Made by a program: the position numbers and the translations under genes. The notes beneath the pieces are model-generated. The model did not search any database. It saw nothing but the letters and a program-made list of their open reading frames with translations, and was not told the DNA's origin. Below, in pieces: positions 9,235-17,782 of a DNA stretch of 64,000 nucleotides (the first letter of the stretch is position 1; each line of letters begins with the position of its first letter). The DNA is from Streptomyces sp. NBC_00358 (GTDB taxonomy: Bacteria > Actinomycetota > Actinomycetes > Streptomycetales > Streptomycetaceae), in assembly GCF_036099295.1 (NCBI RefSeq), contig NZ_CP107976.1:186001-250000 (forward strand). Direction: 5' to 3'.

Positions 9235-9300
9235 ATGAGCCGCTCGGCATACCCGGTCTCAGTGGAGCAGCTGCACATGCTCTTGGCGATTGTCTCCCGG
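9235..9300 (+). pseudogene. TnpC-like third gene of the recombinase set, 5' fragment
   Basis: The ATG at 9235 overlaps the TGA of the TnpB-like gene (ATGA). About 22 codons, beginning MSRSAYPVSVEQLHMLLA, are readable before the sequence becomes the 3' end of the TetR gene at about 9300. In Tn554-like systems a small third gene sits in this place. Its 3' part and the element's right end are lost here. Confidence 0.4.
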
Positions 9301-9939
9301 TCAGTGGGGCGCGGTCCCGGGGGTGGATCGGGTTTCGTGTGGTGCGCTGGCGGGCCAGGCGTTGAGGGCGGTCTCGGCTACGCGTTCGAGGTCTTCGCGG
9401 TCGGCCCCGTCGCATGCCTGGGTGGACATGCCCTGGATGACGGCCGCGTAGAACATGGCCAGCGCGCCAGCGTCGGCGCCTTCAGGCAGGCGGCCTGCGT
9501 CGATGTCGGCGTTGATCTTTTCTTTGAGAGCGTGCTTGGTCCCCTCGCGGAAGGCGCGTAGTTCGGCCTTGACGTCCTCGGCTGCCGGTGTGCAGTTGGT
9601 CGCGCCGTTGATGACCAGGCAGCCCGGAGGGTGGGTGGGGTCGGTGTATTCGGCCGCGGCCAGCCGGAGCAGCGTTTCGACGGCGCCGCGTGCGGTGGGT
9701 TCCGCCAGGGCGCGGGTCCCGTAGCTGCCGTGGGTGTGGGCATAGCGCTGGACGACTTCGCTGAACAGCTGCCGCTTGTCGCCGAAGGCGGCGTACAGGC
9801 TTGGCGGATTGATACCCATCGCCCGGGTGAGCGAGGCGATAGAGGTTGTCTCGTAGCCGTACTGCCAAAACTCCCTCAGTGCGACCTCCAGTGCCTCGTC
9901 CCGGTCGAAGGCGCGTCGTTGCGCGCGTGTGGTCCTCAT
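9301..9939 (-). CDS. TetR/AcrR-family transcriptional regulator
   Basis: A 212-residue regulator. The N-terminal HTH is RDEALEVALREFWQYGYETT with SIASLTRAMGINPPSLYAAF, the standard TetR recognition helix pattern, and it is followed by a C-terminal ligand domain (PPGCLVINGA...). Divergent from the hydrolase gene, with two GCGATCGC-centred dyads in the 94-base gap. It most likely represses itself and the hydrolase/oxidoreductase genes in response to a small organic ligand or stress; the ligand is unknown. Confidence 0.88.
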   Translation of the reverse strand: MRTTRAQRRAFDRDEALEVALREFWQYGYETTSIASLTRAMGINPPSLYAAFGDKRQLFSEVVQRYAHTHGSYGTRALAEPTARGAVETLLRLAAAEYTDPTHPPGCLVINGATNCTPAAEDVKAELRAFREGTKHALKEKINADIDAGRLPEGADAGALAMFYAAVIQGMSTQACDGADREDLERVAETALNAWPASAPHETRSTPGTAPH

Positions 9940-9948
9940 GAAACGAGT

Positions 9949-9998
9949 CTATAGCGATCGCTATAGCTGTGCTACCTTCCGTGCTGTAACGATCGCTA
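9949..9998. promoter_or_regulatory. TetR operator pair in the divergent promoter
   Basis: A perfect 18-base palindrome at 9949-9966 (TATAGCGATCGCTATA core). A second site at 9987-9998, TAACGATCGCTA, differs by one mismatched pair. Centres are about 35 bases apart. The first lies 10 bases before the TetR start and the second 36 bases before the hydrolase start, so both directions would be covered. Confidence 0.75.
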
Positions 9999-10435
9999 AA
10001 GCCGATTCGCCGAAGCCAAGGGAAAGATCTGTCATGCCCGTGCTCGTCCCGGACGCACCCGCCCTGCCCAAGCCCGTCTTCGCCCGTATCGTCCGCGGCT
10101 CCGGCCCTGGACTGCTCCTCGCCCATGGCGCCGGCGGCAGCGTCGAGGGGAACTACGGACCGATCCTCGACGGGCTCGCCGCGCGCCACAGGGTCGTCGG
10201 CGCCAACTACCCAGGCACCGGGGAAACCCCCAGGTCCGAGAACCCCCTCGATGTGGACGAGCTGGCCGACCAACTGGTGGCTGCCGCGGACGCCGAGGGA
10301 CTGGATACCTTCGCGATCTCCGGCTTCTCACTCGGCGGCCCCATCGCGATCCGCGCCGCCGCACGCCACCCGAAGCGCGTCAACGCCCTGGTGCTGACTG
10401 CGACCTTCGCCCACCGGGACAGCAAGCTGGATCTA

Positions 10436-11439
10436 GGCGCTGTTTCTCGGATCTCCTGACGGGGCTGGGGTGTTGAGGTCACGCTGGTGGTATGGGTCGT
10501 GGGGATCTGACGAATGCGGAGTGGGATCGACTGGAGTCGTTCTTGCCTCGTGGTGGTGCGCGTGGGGGTCGGTGGAGTGATCACCGGCGGGTCATCAACG
10601 GGGTGCTGTATCGGGTGCGGACAGGTGTGCAATGGCGGGACCTGCCGGAGCGGTTCGGACCGTGGGAGACGGTCTACAAACGGCATCGACGCTGGTCAGC
10701 CGACGGAACGTGGAAGATGCTCCTGTCGCGTGTCCAAGCGGCCGAGGACGCCGCCGGCCAGATCGACTGGGATGTCTCGGTCGACTCGACAGTGGTCAGA
10801 GCCCATCAACATGCCGCCGGCGCGAGGAAGACGTCCCCGGCCACGGTCGCTCAAAAGGGGGCCGGTCCAGGGACGAACCAGGTCGATCCCATCCTGCGGA
10901 AGTTGGCCATCCGATTGGAGGAGGTGGTCAGCTCGGCGAGTGCCTGGGACGTTCCCGCGGCGGGTTCACCACCAAGGTCCACCTCGTCGCCGACGGACGA
11001 TGCAGGCCCCTCGCCTTCGTCCTGACCCCCGGGCACTACGGTGACGGTCCCCAGTTCGAACGCGTCCTGGAGCAGATCGCCGTGCCCCGCAGCGGAGTCG
11101 GACGGCCCCGCAAACGGCCCGACCATGTCCTGGCGGACAAGGCCTACACGTCCCGCAGCAACCGCCGTTACCTGCGACGACGCGGAATCCAGCACACCAT
11201 CCCGGAACGACTCGACCAGCAAAGACACCGACACAATCGAGGCTCCCGAGGCGGCCGGCCCACCGGCTTCGACAGTGAGCGGTACAAGAAGCGCAACACA
11301 GTCGAACGAGCCATCAACCGCCTGAAAGGCTTCCGCTCAGTCGCCACACGCTACGAGAAACGCGCCTACATCTACCTAGGCACCGTCACCCTCGCAGCCC
11401 TCCTCATCTGGCTCCGCACATGATCCGAGAAACAGTGCC
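10436..11439 (+). mobile_element. IS5-family insertion sequence (IS427-like), 1004 bp
   Basis: Terminal inverted repeats GGCGCTGTTTCTCGGATC (10436-10453) and its near-perfect complement (11422-11439, 17 of 18). A 2-base TA duplication flanks it (10434-10435 and 11440-11441). The ancestral site was CTAG, the usual IS427-group target. One transposase in two overlapping frames. Both ends and the target duplication look intact, so the insertion appears recent and possibly still mobile. Confidence 0.92.
10492..11423 (+). CDS. IS5-family transposase in two frames (putative -1 frameshift)
   Basis: Frame A (10492-11025) encodes the N-terminal part: LTNAEWDRLESFLPRGGARG, WRDLPERFGPWETVYKRHRRW, and the first catalytic Asp in DVSVDSTVVRAHQHAAG. 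The catalytic remainder is one frame back and ends at 11423: LGRSRGGFTTKVHLVADG, the second Asp in VLADKAYTSR, and the final ERAINRLKGFRSVATRYEK. The switch must occur between about 10850 and 10950. A run of AAAA followed by GGGGG at 10853-10861 is a plausible slip site. Two-ORF frameshifting transposases are normal for this IS group, so I treat it as functional rather than broken. Confidence 0.85.
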
Positions 11440-11896
11440 TAGCCGCATCGGTCTGGCAGAAACTGCATGAATCCGGTGACCGCTCGCTGCTGGCCGAATA
11501 CCTGACCCTGGTGGCACTCAGCACCCCCGCGCTGAACGCGCTCACGCGCGACCAGCTGCGGGCCGGCGCCGACCTCCTCGCCGAGGCAATTCCGCCAGGT
11601 ACGCCGGAGCACACCGACTTGGTCCGCCGGATCGACGTCCGGGACGACCTTGCCCGTATCACCGCCCCCACCCTGGTGATCTCCACGACCGGTGATCCGC
11701 TGGTCTCACCCGCTTTGCACCGGCAGCTCGCCGACCAGATACCCGGAGCACGGCTGGCCGAAATCGCCACCGGTCACCTGCCGTTCGCCGAGCGGCCCAA
11801 GGAGTGGCTGGAACTCATCACCACCTTCCTCGGCGAGCACACCCCCAACGCCTGATCCCCCTCAACTGCCGATATCCAACTGCCAGGAGTACAGAC

Positions 11897-12829
11897 ATGC
11901 ACGCGATCACCCAGCGTTCCTTCGGCGGCCCCGAAGTCCTCGAACTCACCGAGATGGACCGGCCACAGCCGTTGCCCTCCGAAGTGCTGGTCCGGGTCCA
12001 CGCGGCCGCCATCAATCCGGTCGACGCGATGGTCCGCTCCGGGGCCTTCCCCCTGCTCGGCGAGCCTCCATTCGTCCTCGGCTGGGACATCTCCGGCGTC
12101 GTCGAAGAGGTCGTCCCCGGCGTCACCCGCTTCCAGGTCGGTGACGAGGTCTACGGCATGCCTTTCTTCCCACGGGCTGGCAACGCCTACGCCGAGTATG
12201 TCGCCGTGCCCTCCCGCCAACTGGCCCGCAAGCCCGCAGCTGTCGACCACACCCACGCCGCGGCCCTGCCACTTGCTGGACTCACCGCCTGGCAAAGCAT
12301 CGTCGACACCGCACAGGTCCAAGCCGGGCAACGAGTCCTCATCCATGGTGGAGGCGGTGGCGTCGGCCACCTGGCCATCCAGATCGCCAAAGCCCGCGGC
12401 GCCCACGTGATCGCCACCGTCAGCGCGGCCAAGCACGACTTCGTCCGCGGCCTCGGCGCGGACGAAGTCATCGACTACCGCACCGTCGACTTCACCGACG
12501 TCGTCACCGACGCCGACCTCGTCCTGGACACCGTGGGCGGCGACTACGGCCCGCGATCGCTCCACGCCCTACGCCCCGGCGGCCTTCTGGTCACCGTGGT
12601 GGACCGTGCCGATACCGCACTTCAGCAGGCCACCGCAGCGGCCGGGAGACGATTCGCCGGCGTCACTGTGGAGCCGGATCACATAGGACTCCAGGAAATC
12701 ACCAGGCTGGTCGATACCGGGCAGCTGCGCCCGTACGTCGAGGGCACCCTGCCGCTGGCCGACGCCGCCAAGGCCCACCAGCTCATCGAGTCCGGCCGCA
12801 CCCAGGGGAAAATCGTGCTGACGCTCTGA
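11897..12829 (+). CDS. NADP-dependent quinone-oxidoreductase-like protein (zinc-free MDR family)
   Basis: A 310-residue medium-chain reductase. GroES-like N-terminal half: MHAITQRSFGGPEVLELTEM, AAAINPVDAMVRSG, LGWDISGVV. Rossmann half with VLIHGGGGGVGHLAIQIAKA and ATVSAAKHDFVRGLGADEVI. No structural-zinc cysteines. AGGAG is 8 bases before the ATG at 11897. It follows the split hydrolase by 41 bases and would share the TetR-controlled transcript. Family members reduce quinones or alkenals with NADPH. Confidence 0.9.
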   Translation: MHAITQRSFGGPEVLELTEMDRPQPLPSEVLVRVHAAAINPVDAMVRSGAFPLLGEPPFVLGWDISGVVEEVVPGVTRFQVGDEVYGMPFFPRAGNAYAEYVAVPSRQLARKPAAVDHTHAAALPLAGLTAWQSIVDTAQVQAGQRVLIHGGGGGVGHLAIQIAKARGAHVIATVSAAKHDFVRGLGADEVIDYRTVDFTDVVTDADLVLDTVGGDYGPRSLHALRPGGLLVTVVDRADTALQQATAAAGRRFAGVTVEPDHIGLQEITRLVDTGQLRPYVEGTLPLADAAKAHQLIESGRTQGKIVLTL

Positions 12830-12958
12830 CCCAACCGAAAGCCCGATCACTGAGACGAGCCGACCGGGCCTCGCCGCGACCACGGCGGAGCGCGAGTCGT
12901 CGGTGCGACTGGATGCCTATCGCCGGTGTGCCCAACTGGGCAACAGGCCACCTCGGCT

Positions 12959-13512
12959 GCTGGTTCCGCTTGACATGGTGCAGAGAAGGGTGCTGTGGGC
13001 CGTGGGCGTCGGCTGGGAGCAGGCCGCTGGGACGGAGGCGGCCGCCCTGGTCGGCTGGTCGCGGTCGGCCCGCAATCCAGAGCGGCAGCAACGACGGGAG
13101 GGCGGAATCCGCCCGGGACTGTGAACCCCACGACCGGCAGGCGGGTCCTGGCAGCGGGCTACGCCTCAGCCACGATCGCGCACAACCTGACGGCGTCCAC
13201 GGCTTCTACGCCTTCCAACTGCGCTTCGGACGCAAGCCGGTGCTCAAGTCGGTGCCGGAGAATCGGGCCCCTCGCGCGACGCTTGGGCACCGGTGGCCGT
13301 TGGAGGTTCCTGGCCGGCATCGCCGGGGCCGTCCGTGTCCGAAGGTCCCAGTCCGTCAGCCGCGGGCGACTCCCTATGCCCAGTGGGAGGAGTTGTTCTC
13401 GAGGATGCGGTGCGCCCGGGGCCGGGCACTGTTGGCCTGCTATGTGGACTCCGGAGCTCGGGCCACGGAGCTGCTGGGCGTCGGGCCAGCCGATGTCGAC
13501 TGGCAGAAGGGC
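12959..13512 (+). pseudogene. Tyrosine recombinase, 3' portion (other part of the 5958-6160 relic)
   Basis: Readable in several frames: VLWAVGVGWEQAAGTEAAAL with VGWSRSARNPE, then PTTGRRVLAAGYASATIAHN, then HGFYAFQLRFGRKPVLKSVP, then RCARGRALLACYVDSGARAT with ELLGVGPADVDW. It aligns in order with the recombinase at 6222 and goes beyond it to include the catalytic arginine region, then stops at about 13512 against the HEAT-like gene. At least two frameshifts. Its start fits the break point of the 5' half at 6151. Confidence 0.6.
12972..12983. repeat. Right inverted repeat of the inserted segment
   Basis: GACATGGTGCAG, reverse complement of 6161-6172. It is preceded by the direct repeat GCTGGTTCCG (12959-12968), which also precedes the left copy. 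The sequence from 12830 to 12958 after the oxidoreductase holds no gene that I can see. Confidence 0.4.
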
Positions 13513-15680
13513 CGGTCGAGAACAGACGCCAGCGCGGCGCGCAGCCGTTCGTCCTCGCGGATCATCGCATGGTCGGACCCGGAGACGACCAGGCGACGGT
13601 CCCCGGTGGCGAGCGCGGCCAGCCGGTCGTGCTGCTCCAGTGTCAGGGCGGCGGCGCCGAGCGCCCGCAGGGCGTCGCAGGCGCCCTTGAGGTCGGCGCG
13701 GGTCTCGGCCGAGTGCAGCGCCGCCTCGGCGAGCCGGGTGCGGTCGAGGCCGGCCGGATCGGCGACGGCGAGCAGCCCGAGAACGGCCGAGGGTGCTTGG
13801 GCCGGGTCGTCTAGGAGAGCTTGGAGCCGGGCGGTCAGCGGGCGCCCGGCCAGGCCGAGCACGGCGATCTCGCGGGCGGCGCGGGCGGCCGTCCAGTGGA
13901 ACCACTGCCGGCCCTCGCTTCTGTCGAACACCGAGGCCAGCACCGGGACGACCTCGGCCGCCTCACCGGCGATCCGCCACAGGGCGAGCGCCAGGGCGAG
14001 GTCGGCGTCCACCTCCGGCGTGGTGTCGCGGTCGATGGTGCGGCCGAGCGCCGTCCGCAGGGCCGGGATGAGGCGGGCGGCCGCCGGGCCGAGGTCGGCC
14101 ACGGCGCGGGCACCATCGATGGCGCCGCGCACACCCGTGGCGAGCGCTGCCTCGGCGGCGGCGAACAGCGGCCCGGTCTCGCCGGTCAGCTCGTGCAGTG
14201 CTTGCGCCACGAACAGCTTCCGGGCGCAGGCCCGCAGGGCGGTGGCGGCCTGTTCGCGCTGTTCCGGCCCGCTGTCGGCGGCGACGGCGGTGATTGCGGT
14301 GGCGGCGTACGGGAACCGGGGCAGGACGGCGCACATTTCGGGCAGCGCCGCGACGGCCTGTGGGCCCCATCGCCGCAGCAGGTGGACCAGCCCGGCGGTG
14401 TCGTTGTGGTCCTCGGTCGTCGAGCAACCGCGGTCCTTGCACCCCTCGGGGCCCTCCAGCGCCTTGGCGGCCAGACGAGCGCGGACCGCGGCGAACAGTT
14501 CCGGGTCGAACGGGAAGGGCGCATCGGCCGGGGCGTGGGACCCGGCGGCGCACTGCATGGCGCGCGGGCGCCGGCCGAGAGCCCGGGCCAGCAGTGGGGC
14601 AGCGGCCTGTGGCGCCACCAGGACGAGCGCGGCGAGGGCCTGGTCGGCCGCCTCGTCGTCCGGCTGCGCGGCGAGTTCGGCGAGGACGGGAGCGGCCTCG
14701 GCGGCGGCCGGGCCGATCTTGCCCAGCAGTTGGGCGGCCGCCCATTCGGTGGCGAGCGGGGCGATCGCGGGGATCAGCCGCTGCGGGGCGCTGCGGGACA
14801 GGGTGCAGGCGCGGTCGGCCGCCCACAGAGCCTCGGCCCGCACCTCGGAGCGCTCGTCACGCAGCGCGGCGTCGAGCAGTGCGAGGGCACTCTCGCGGTC
14901 CGCGTCGGTGTCCCGCCCCAGCAGGATTCCGACGATAGTGCGCAGCGGCTCCCGGTGCTCGTCCGCGTAGCCGGACCTGGCCGTCTCGCGCGCGGGCAAT
15001 AGGCCAAGGACGGCGTCGCGGTGCGCGGCGAGCCACGGCTCCTCGGCGTCCAACGCAGCGAACACAGCGGCCAGGCGCAGCGGCGCGGGCGTGTCCGGGC
15101 CGAGCAGGGCGCGGGCCTCGGCAACGGCGCCCGCGCGGTCCAACCGGCCGTACGCGGTGAGGAGTTCGGCCCGGACGGCGGGCTCGCTCTCGGCGGCCAG
15201 GCGGGCCCGCACGGCGGGCAGGGCGGTCCAGGTGTCCCGGGTGTGCCCGACCGTCCAGCCGGCCGCCTGCCGGACGGCGGGGTCCTCATCGGCCAGCAAC
15301 GTTATGAGCAGCGGCAGTTGGGCGGTCACGGCGGTCCGAACGGCGCCCGGCTCGACGTCGTACTCGTCCTCGCTCTCGGCGAGGCAGCCGAGCAGCCGGA
15401 GCGCGTCGACGGTCTGCCGACCGGAGGCTGCGATTCGGGCGAGGTACGGGGCGGCGTCGACGCTGGCCGCGTACACGGTGCCCTGGTGCACGATCGAGCC
15501 GTACAGCTCGTCCAGTGCCTCCGCGGCATCCTCACCGCCCTCGGCGAAGGTGCGCAACAACCCGGGCAGGTCCTCGGCGGGGCCGTAGGCGTGGTTGACG
15601 GTGGACCAGGGGTGGGCGTCGAGCCCGGCGAGGGCGGTGGGGAGCTCCATGGCCGTGATCTTCGCAGGGACCTCCGACAT
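13440..15680 (-). CDS. HEAT-repeat-like protein with a foreign C-terminus
   Basis: A roughly 746-residue Ala/Leu-rich protein built of paired helices of the HEAT/PBS-lyase style: VRTAVTAQLPLLITLLADED, PAVRQAAGWTVGHTRDTW, ESEPAVRAELLTAYGRLDRA, RDERSEVRAEALWAADRA and many more. Such proteins are scaffolds; partner unknown. A Cys-rich loop (GCKDRGCSTTEDHND) interrupts the array. The last 20 or so codons, after ASVLDRP (about 13515), are the antisense of the integrase relic, so the original 3' end has been replaced. The start is ATG at 15680; ATG at 15650 (MELPTALAG) is also possible. Confidence 0.7.
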   Translation of the reverse strand: MSEVPAKITAMELPTALAGLDAHPWSTVNHAYGPAEDLPGLLRTFAEGGEDAAEALDELYGSIVHQGTVYAASVDAAPYLARIAASGRQTVDALRLLGCLAESEDEYDVEPGAVRTAVTAQLPLLITLLADEDPAVRQAAGWTVGHTRDTWTALPAVRARLAAESEPAVRAELLTAYGRLDRAGAVAEARALLGPDTPAPLRLAAVFAALDAEEPWLAAHRDAVLGLLPARETARSGYADEHREPLRTIVGILLGRDTDADRESALALLDAALRDERSEVRAEALWAADRACTLSRSAPQRLIPAIAPLATEWAAAQLLGKIGPAAAEAAPVLAELAAQPDDEAADQALAALVLVAPQAAAPLLARALGRRPRAMQCAAGSHAPADAPFPFDPELFAAVRARLAAKALEGPEGCKDRGCSTTEDHNDTAGLVHLLRRWGPQAVAALPEMCAVLPRFPYAATAITAVAADSGPEQREQAATALRACARKLFVAQALHELTGETGPLFAAAEAALATGVRGAIDGARAVADLGPAAARLIPALRTALGRTIDRDTTPEVDADLALALALWRIAGEAAEVVPVLASVFDRSEGRQWFHWTAARAAREIAVLGLAGRPLTARLQALLDDPAQAPSAVLGLLAVADPAGLDRTRLAEAALHSAETRADLKGACDALRALGAAALTLEQHDRLAALATGDRRLVVSGSDHAMIREDERLRAALASVLDRPFCQSTSAGPTPSSSVARAPEST

Positions 15681-16021
15681 CCGCTCGGACCAGGTGCCGC
15701 AGGTAGGCCTCGGGCCGTTCGAGGAAGCGGCGCCAGTGGTCGACGAGTTCGAGGTCCTGCCAGGTGATACTGGGCCACGTGTCCCAGACACGCGCCCCAG
15801 CCCCCCAGCGGGCTGATGCCGTCGGCGACCTCGGCCGCCGACGGCGCCGCCTTGCCCGCGGCCTGCTGGTCGGTTTGTTCGACCACATGGTCCGCGAGGC
15901 TTTGCCCGACAGAGAGCACCGCCCACACCGAGCCGAACCTCGCCAAGGTCGCGACCTGATCGATGGCAGTCACCGGGTATCCCCGCCAACCGAGTTGGTG
16001 CACAAAAGGTCCACTGAACAC
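15681..16021 (-). pseudogene. Unrecognised frameshifted coding remnant
   Basis: Minus-strand frames with coding-like codon use: VHQLGWRGYPVTAIDQVATL continuing to ISPLGGWGACLG, then one frame over ITWQDLELVDHWRRFLERPE and AYLRHL, ending near the start of the HEAT-like gene. I do not recognise the family. One frameshift at about 15785 is enough to join the parts. Confidence 0.25.
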
Positions 16022-16072
16022 CCCCGCGTCAGCAGGAAGGACGCAGCGACCCGCGTGTCAGCGTTCGCGGTG

Positions 16073-16108
16073 ACCGGAACACCCCCGCGGACGCGGAGGT
16101 GTTCCGGT
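16073..16108. terminator. Stem-loop, probable terminator
   Basis: ACCGGAACACC (16073-16083) pairs perfectly with 16098-16108 around a GC-rich 14-base loop. There is no T-run, as is common in actinomycetes. It lies between the remnant above and the repeat-peptide gene. The 250 bases on to 16360 show no gene. Confidence 0.55.
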
Positions 16109-16360
16109 GAGCCCCCTGTTCATGGCTCCCCAGTTGTCGTCCTCCCTGCAGAGAGGAACCGACGGAATTCGCTGACCTGCTGAAACGTGGCTCACGACAT
16201 GCGTCGGTCCCGCGTTGGGACGTGGAGATTCCCGGCGAATGTGCCTCGTGCCGATAGTTGTCACCAACGACGGCGCGTCTGCAGCCGGACCGATACGGCG
16301 TTGCCGAGGGGAGCAAGACGGTGACCAGGAAGGCTGTACGGAACGCCTTCAGCGCCGGCT

Positions 16361-16699
16361 TCAAACGTTCGGGATCCACTTCGCCCGGGTGACCGCCGGC
16401 ACGTCGTCATTGTGGAAGTTGGCCGGGGTGACCGCCGGCACGTCGTCGCTGTGGAAGTTGGCCGCGGTAACCGCCAGCACGCCATCGGCGTGGAAGTTGG
16501 CCGCGGTGACCGCCGGCACCCCATCGCTGTGGAAGTTCGCCGGGGTAACCGCCGGCACGCCGTCGCTGTGGAAGTTAGCCGGAGTGACCGCTGCGATGCG
16601 GTCCTGGTGCTGGTAGACGGCGGCGACTGCCGGCACAGCAGCGATGGCGGCAACGACACCGGCTGCAAGGGTTGTTGTGGCCAGCCGAGAGATCTTCAT
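16361..16699 (-). CDS. Secreted peptide with six 13-residue tandem repeats
   Basis: A 112-residue product. Residues 1-26 form a Sec signal peptide (MKISRLATTTLAAGVVAAIA then AVPAVA, AxA cleavage likely). The mature part, after AVYQHQDRI, is almost wholly repeats of the pattern (P/A/L)AVT(P/A)ANFH(S/A/N)D(G/D)V: five good copies and a degenerate last copy PAVTRAKWIPNV. The DNA period is 39 bases. AGGAG is five bases before the ATG. The invariant NFHxD could bind metal, or each unit could be a core released by proteolysis, since copies are separated by Val-Pro or Val-Leu. No modifying enzyme is adjacent. Family not recognised. Confidence 0.7.
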   Translation of the reverse strand: MKISRLATTTLAAGVVAAIAAVPAVAAVYQHQDRIAAVTPANFHSDGVPAVTPANFHSDGVPAVTAANFHADGVLAVTAANFHSDDVPAVTPANFHNDDVPAVTRAKWIPNV

Positions 16700-17258
16700 C
16701 CTGACTCCTGTGTGAGTGCGAATCTTCGTCCATGCCGAATCAAGCCCCGACCCGCTCAGGCTGCCGTCGAACTCGAGGTGCTCCGAGAACCGCGGCAGGC
16801 CCCCTCCAAGCCAAGCGGTGGCGGCCCTGGAGGTACCGACGGTCGGTCGATCAGGCCGGGAAAGCAGATGCGCGGGTCGAGGATCAACGGGTGCTCCTTC
16901 CGTGGCGCGGGTCCGCCGACGCTGACGCGCGTCAGGGAAGAGGCGAAGTGGATGCCATCCATGTTGGGGGCACGGTCGGCGAGATGGGCTCCGCACGGCG
17001 ATGGAATGGGCGGAACTTGCTTTCATGGCTTGCGTATTGGCGGATTGCGTACTGAGCCTCATGGATCAACGGCTGGTGGCCGCGCTCCAGTGGGACGGCT
17101 GCCTCGCCTCAGAGCGGGGCGGCCCACGTGGTGGGGCTCAGCCCCGTCCCCGTGGGAACCCGTTGCCTACGAGCGCCACCAGCCCGGTGGCAGCCGCCCG
17201 CCAGGACCGTGAACAGGACCCCGGCCGTCACGGCGAATGCCGGTCCCCGCGCGCCGCC
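16700..17258. other. No confident gene
   Basis: About 560 bases between the repeat-peptide gene and the SDR relic. A 68-codon minus-strand frame opens at 16962 (MDGIHFASSLTRVSVGGPAP) with coding-like composition but no family match that I know. I see no RNA gene or repeat. Confidence 0.3.
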
Positions 17259-17735
17259 ATGACCGATCTGACCGGCAGACAGCCCTGATCACAGGCTCCG
17301 CGCGAGGCCTCGGTAAAGCGATCGCGCTGCGTTACGCGACCCGCGGCGCCAACATCGTCGTCAACTACGCGGCCAACCGGGAGGCGGCGGACACCACGGC
17401 CGCGGAGATCGAGCGACTGGGCGTCAAAGCGTTCTCCCCGCAGGGCGACATGTCCAAGGTGGCCGACATCGAGCAGCTCTTCACCCCGGCCCTCGATCAA
17501 TTCGGGCAGATCGACATCGCCGTCGCGAACGCCGGCATCGAACTCATCAGCGTTCCCTTCGTCGAGATCACCGAGGACCAGTTCGACCGGCAGCTCGCCA
17601 TCAACACCAAGGGCACCTCCTTCACCCTTCAGGCAGCGGCCCGCCACGTCGTCGACAACGGCCTGATCATCTACATCAGTTCGAGCACCGCGGCCCTACC
17701 GTTCGCCGGTGAAGTGCTGTGCGGCGCCTGCAGAC
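17259..17735 (+). pseudogene. Short-chain dehydrogenase/reductase, frameshifted and truncated
   Basis: ATG at 17259 starts MTDLTGR. A missing base at about 17277 shifts the frame, after which it reads ALITGSARGLGKAIALRYAT (Rossmann TGxxxGxG), NIVVNYAANREAAD, DIAVANAGIELISV (NAG motif) and IIYISSSTAALPF (catalytic serine region). The expected YxxxK active site should come next, but sequence changes at about 17715. About 150 of roughly 250 residues remain. The enzyme cannot work. Confidence 0.8.
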
Positions 17736-17782
17736 GTAGGGCTGGTCTCTCGCCGCGACAACGTCCGAAAAGCCGCTGAAGA

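Larger units (their letters stand above)
10034..11855 (+). pseudogene. Alpha/beta hydrolase gene interrupted by an IS5-family element
   Basis: The 5' part (10034-10435) encodes LLLAHGAGGSVEGNYGPILD, the nucleophile elbow GFSLGG and ...HRDSKLDL. The 3' part (11442-11855) continues AASVWQKLHESGDRSL, with the acid in STTGDPLVSP and the histidine in TGHLPFAERP. Joining the parts at the TA target restores an uninterrupted 271-codon frame with a complete Ser-Asp-His triad. The gene was therefore intact until the IS arrived. Divergent from TetR and upstream of an oxidoreductase gene. Confidence 0.9.

Noticed and set aside
13821..15002. 393-codon plus-strand frame (Gly/Arg-rich)
   Set aside because: Antisense of the HEAT-like gene; the minus strand shows the regular helical repeats.
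16388..16610. Possible CRISPR array (regular 39-base units)
   Set aside because: Units are contiguous without spacers and encode conserved protein repeats on the minus strand.
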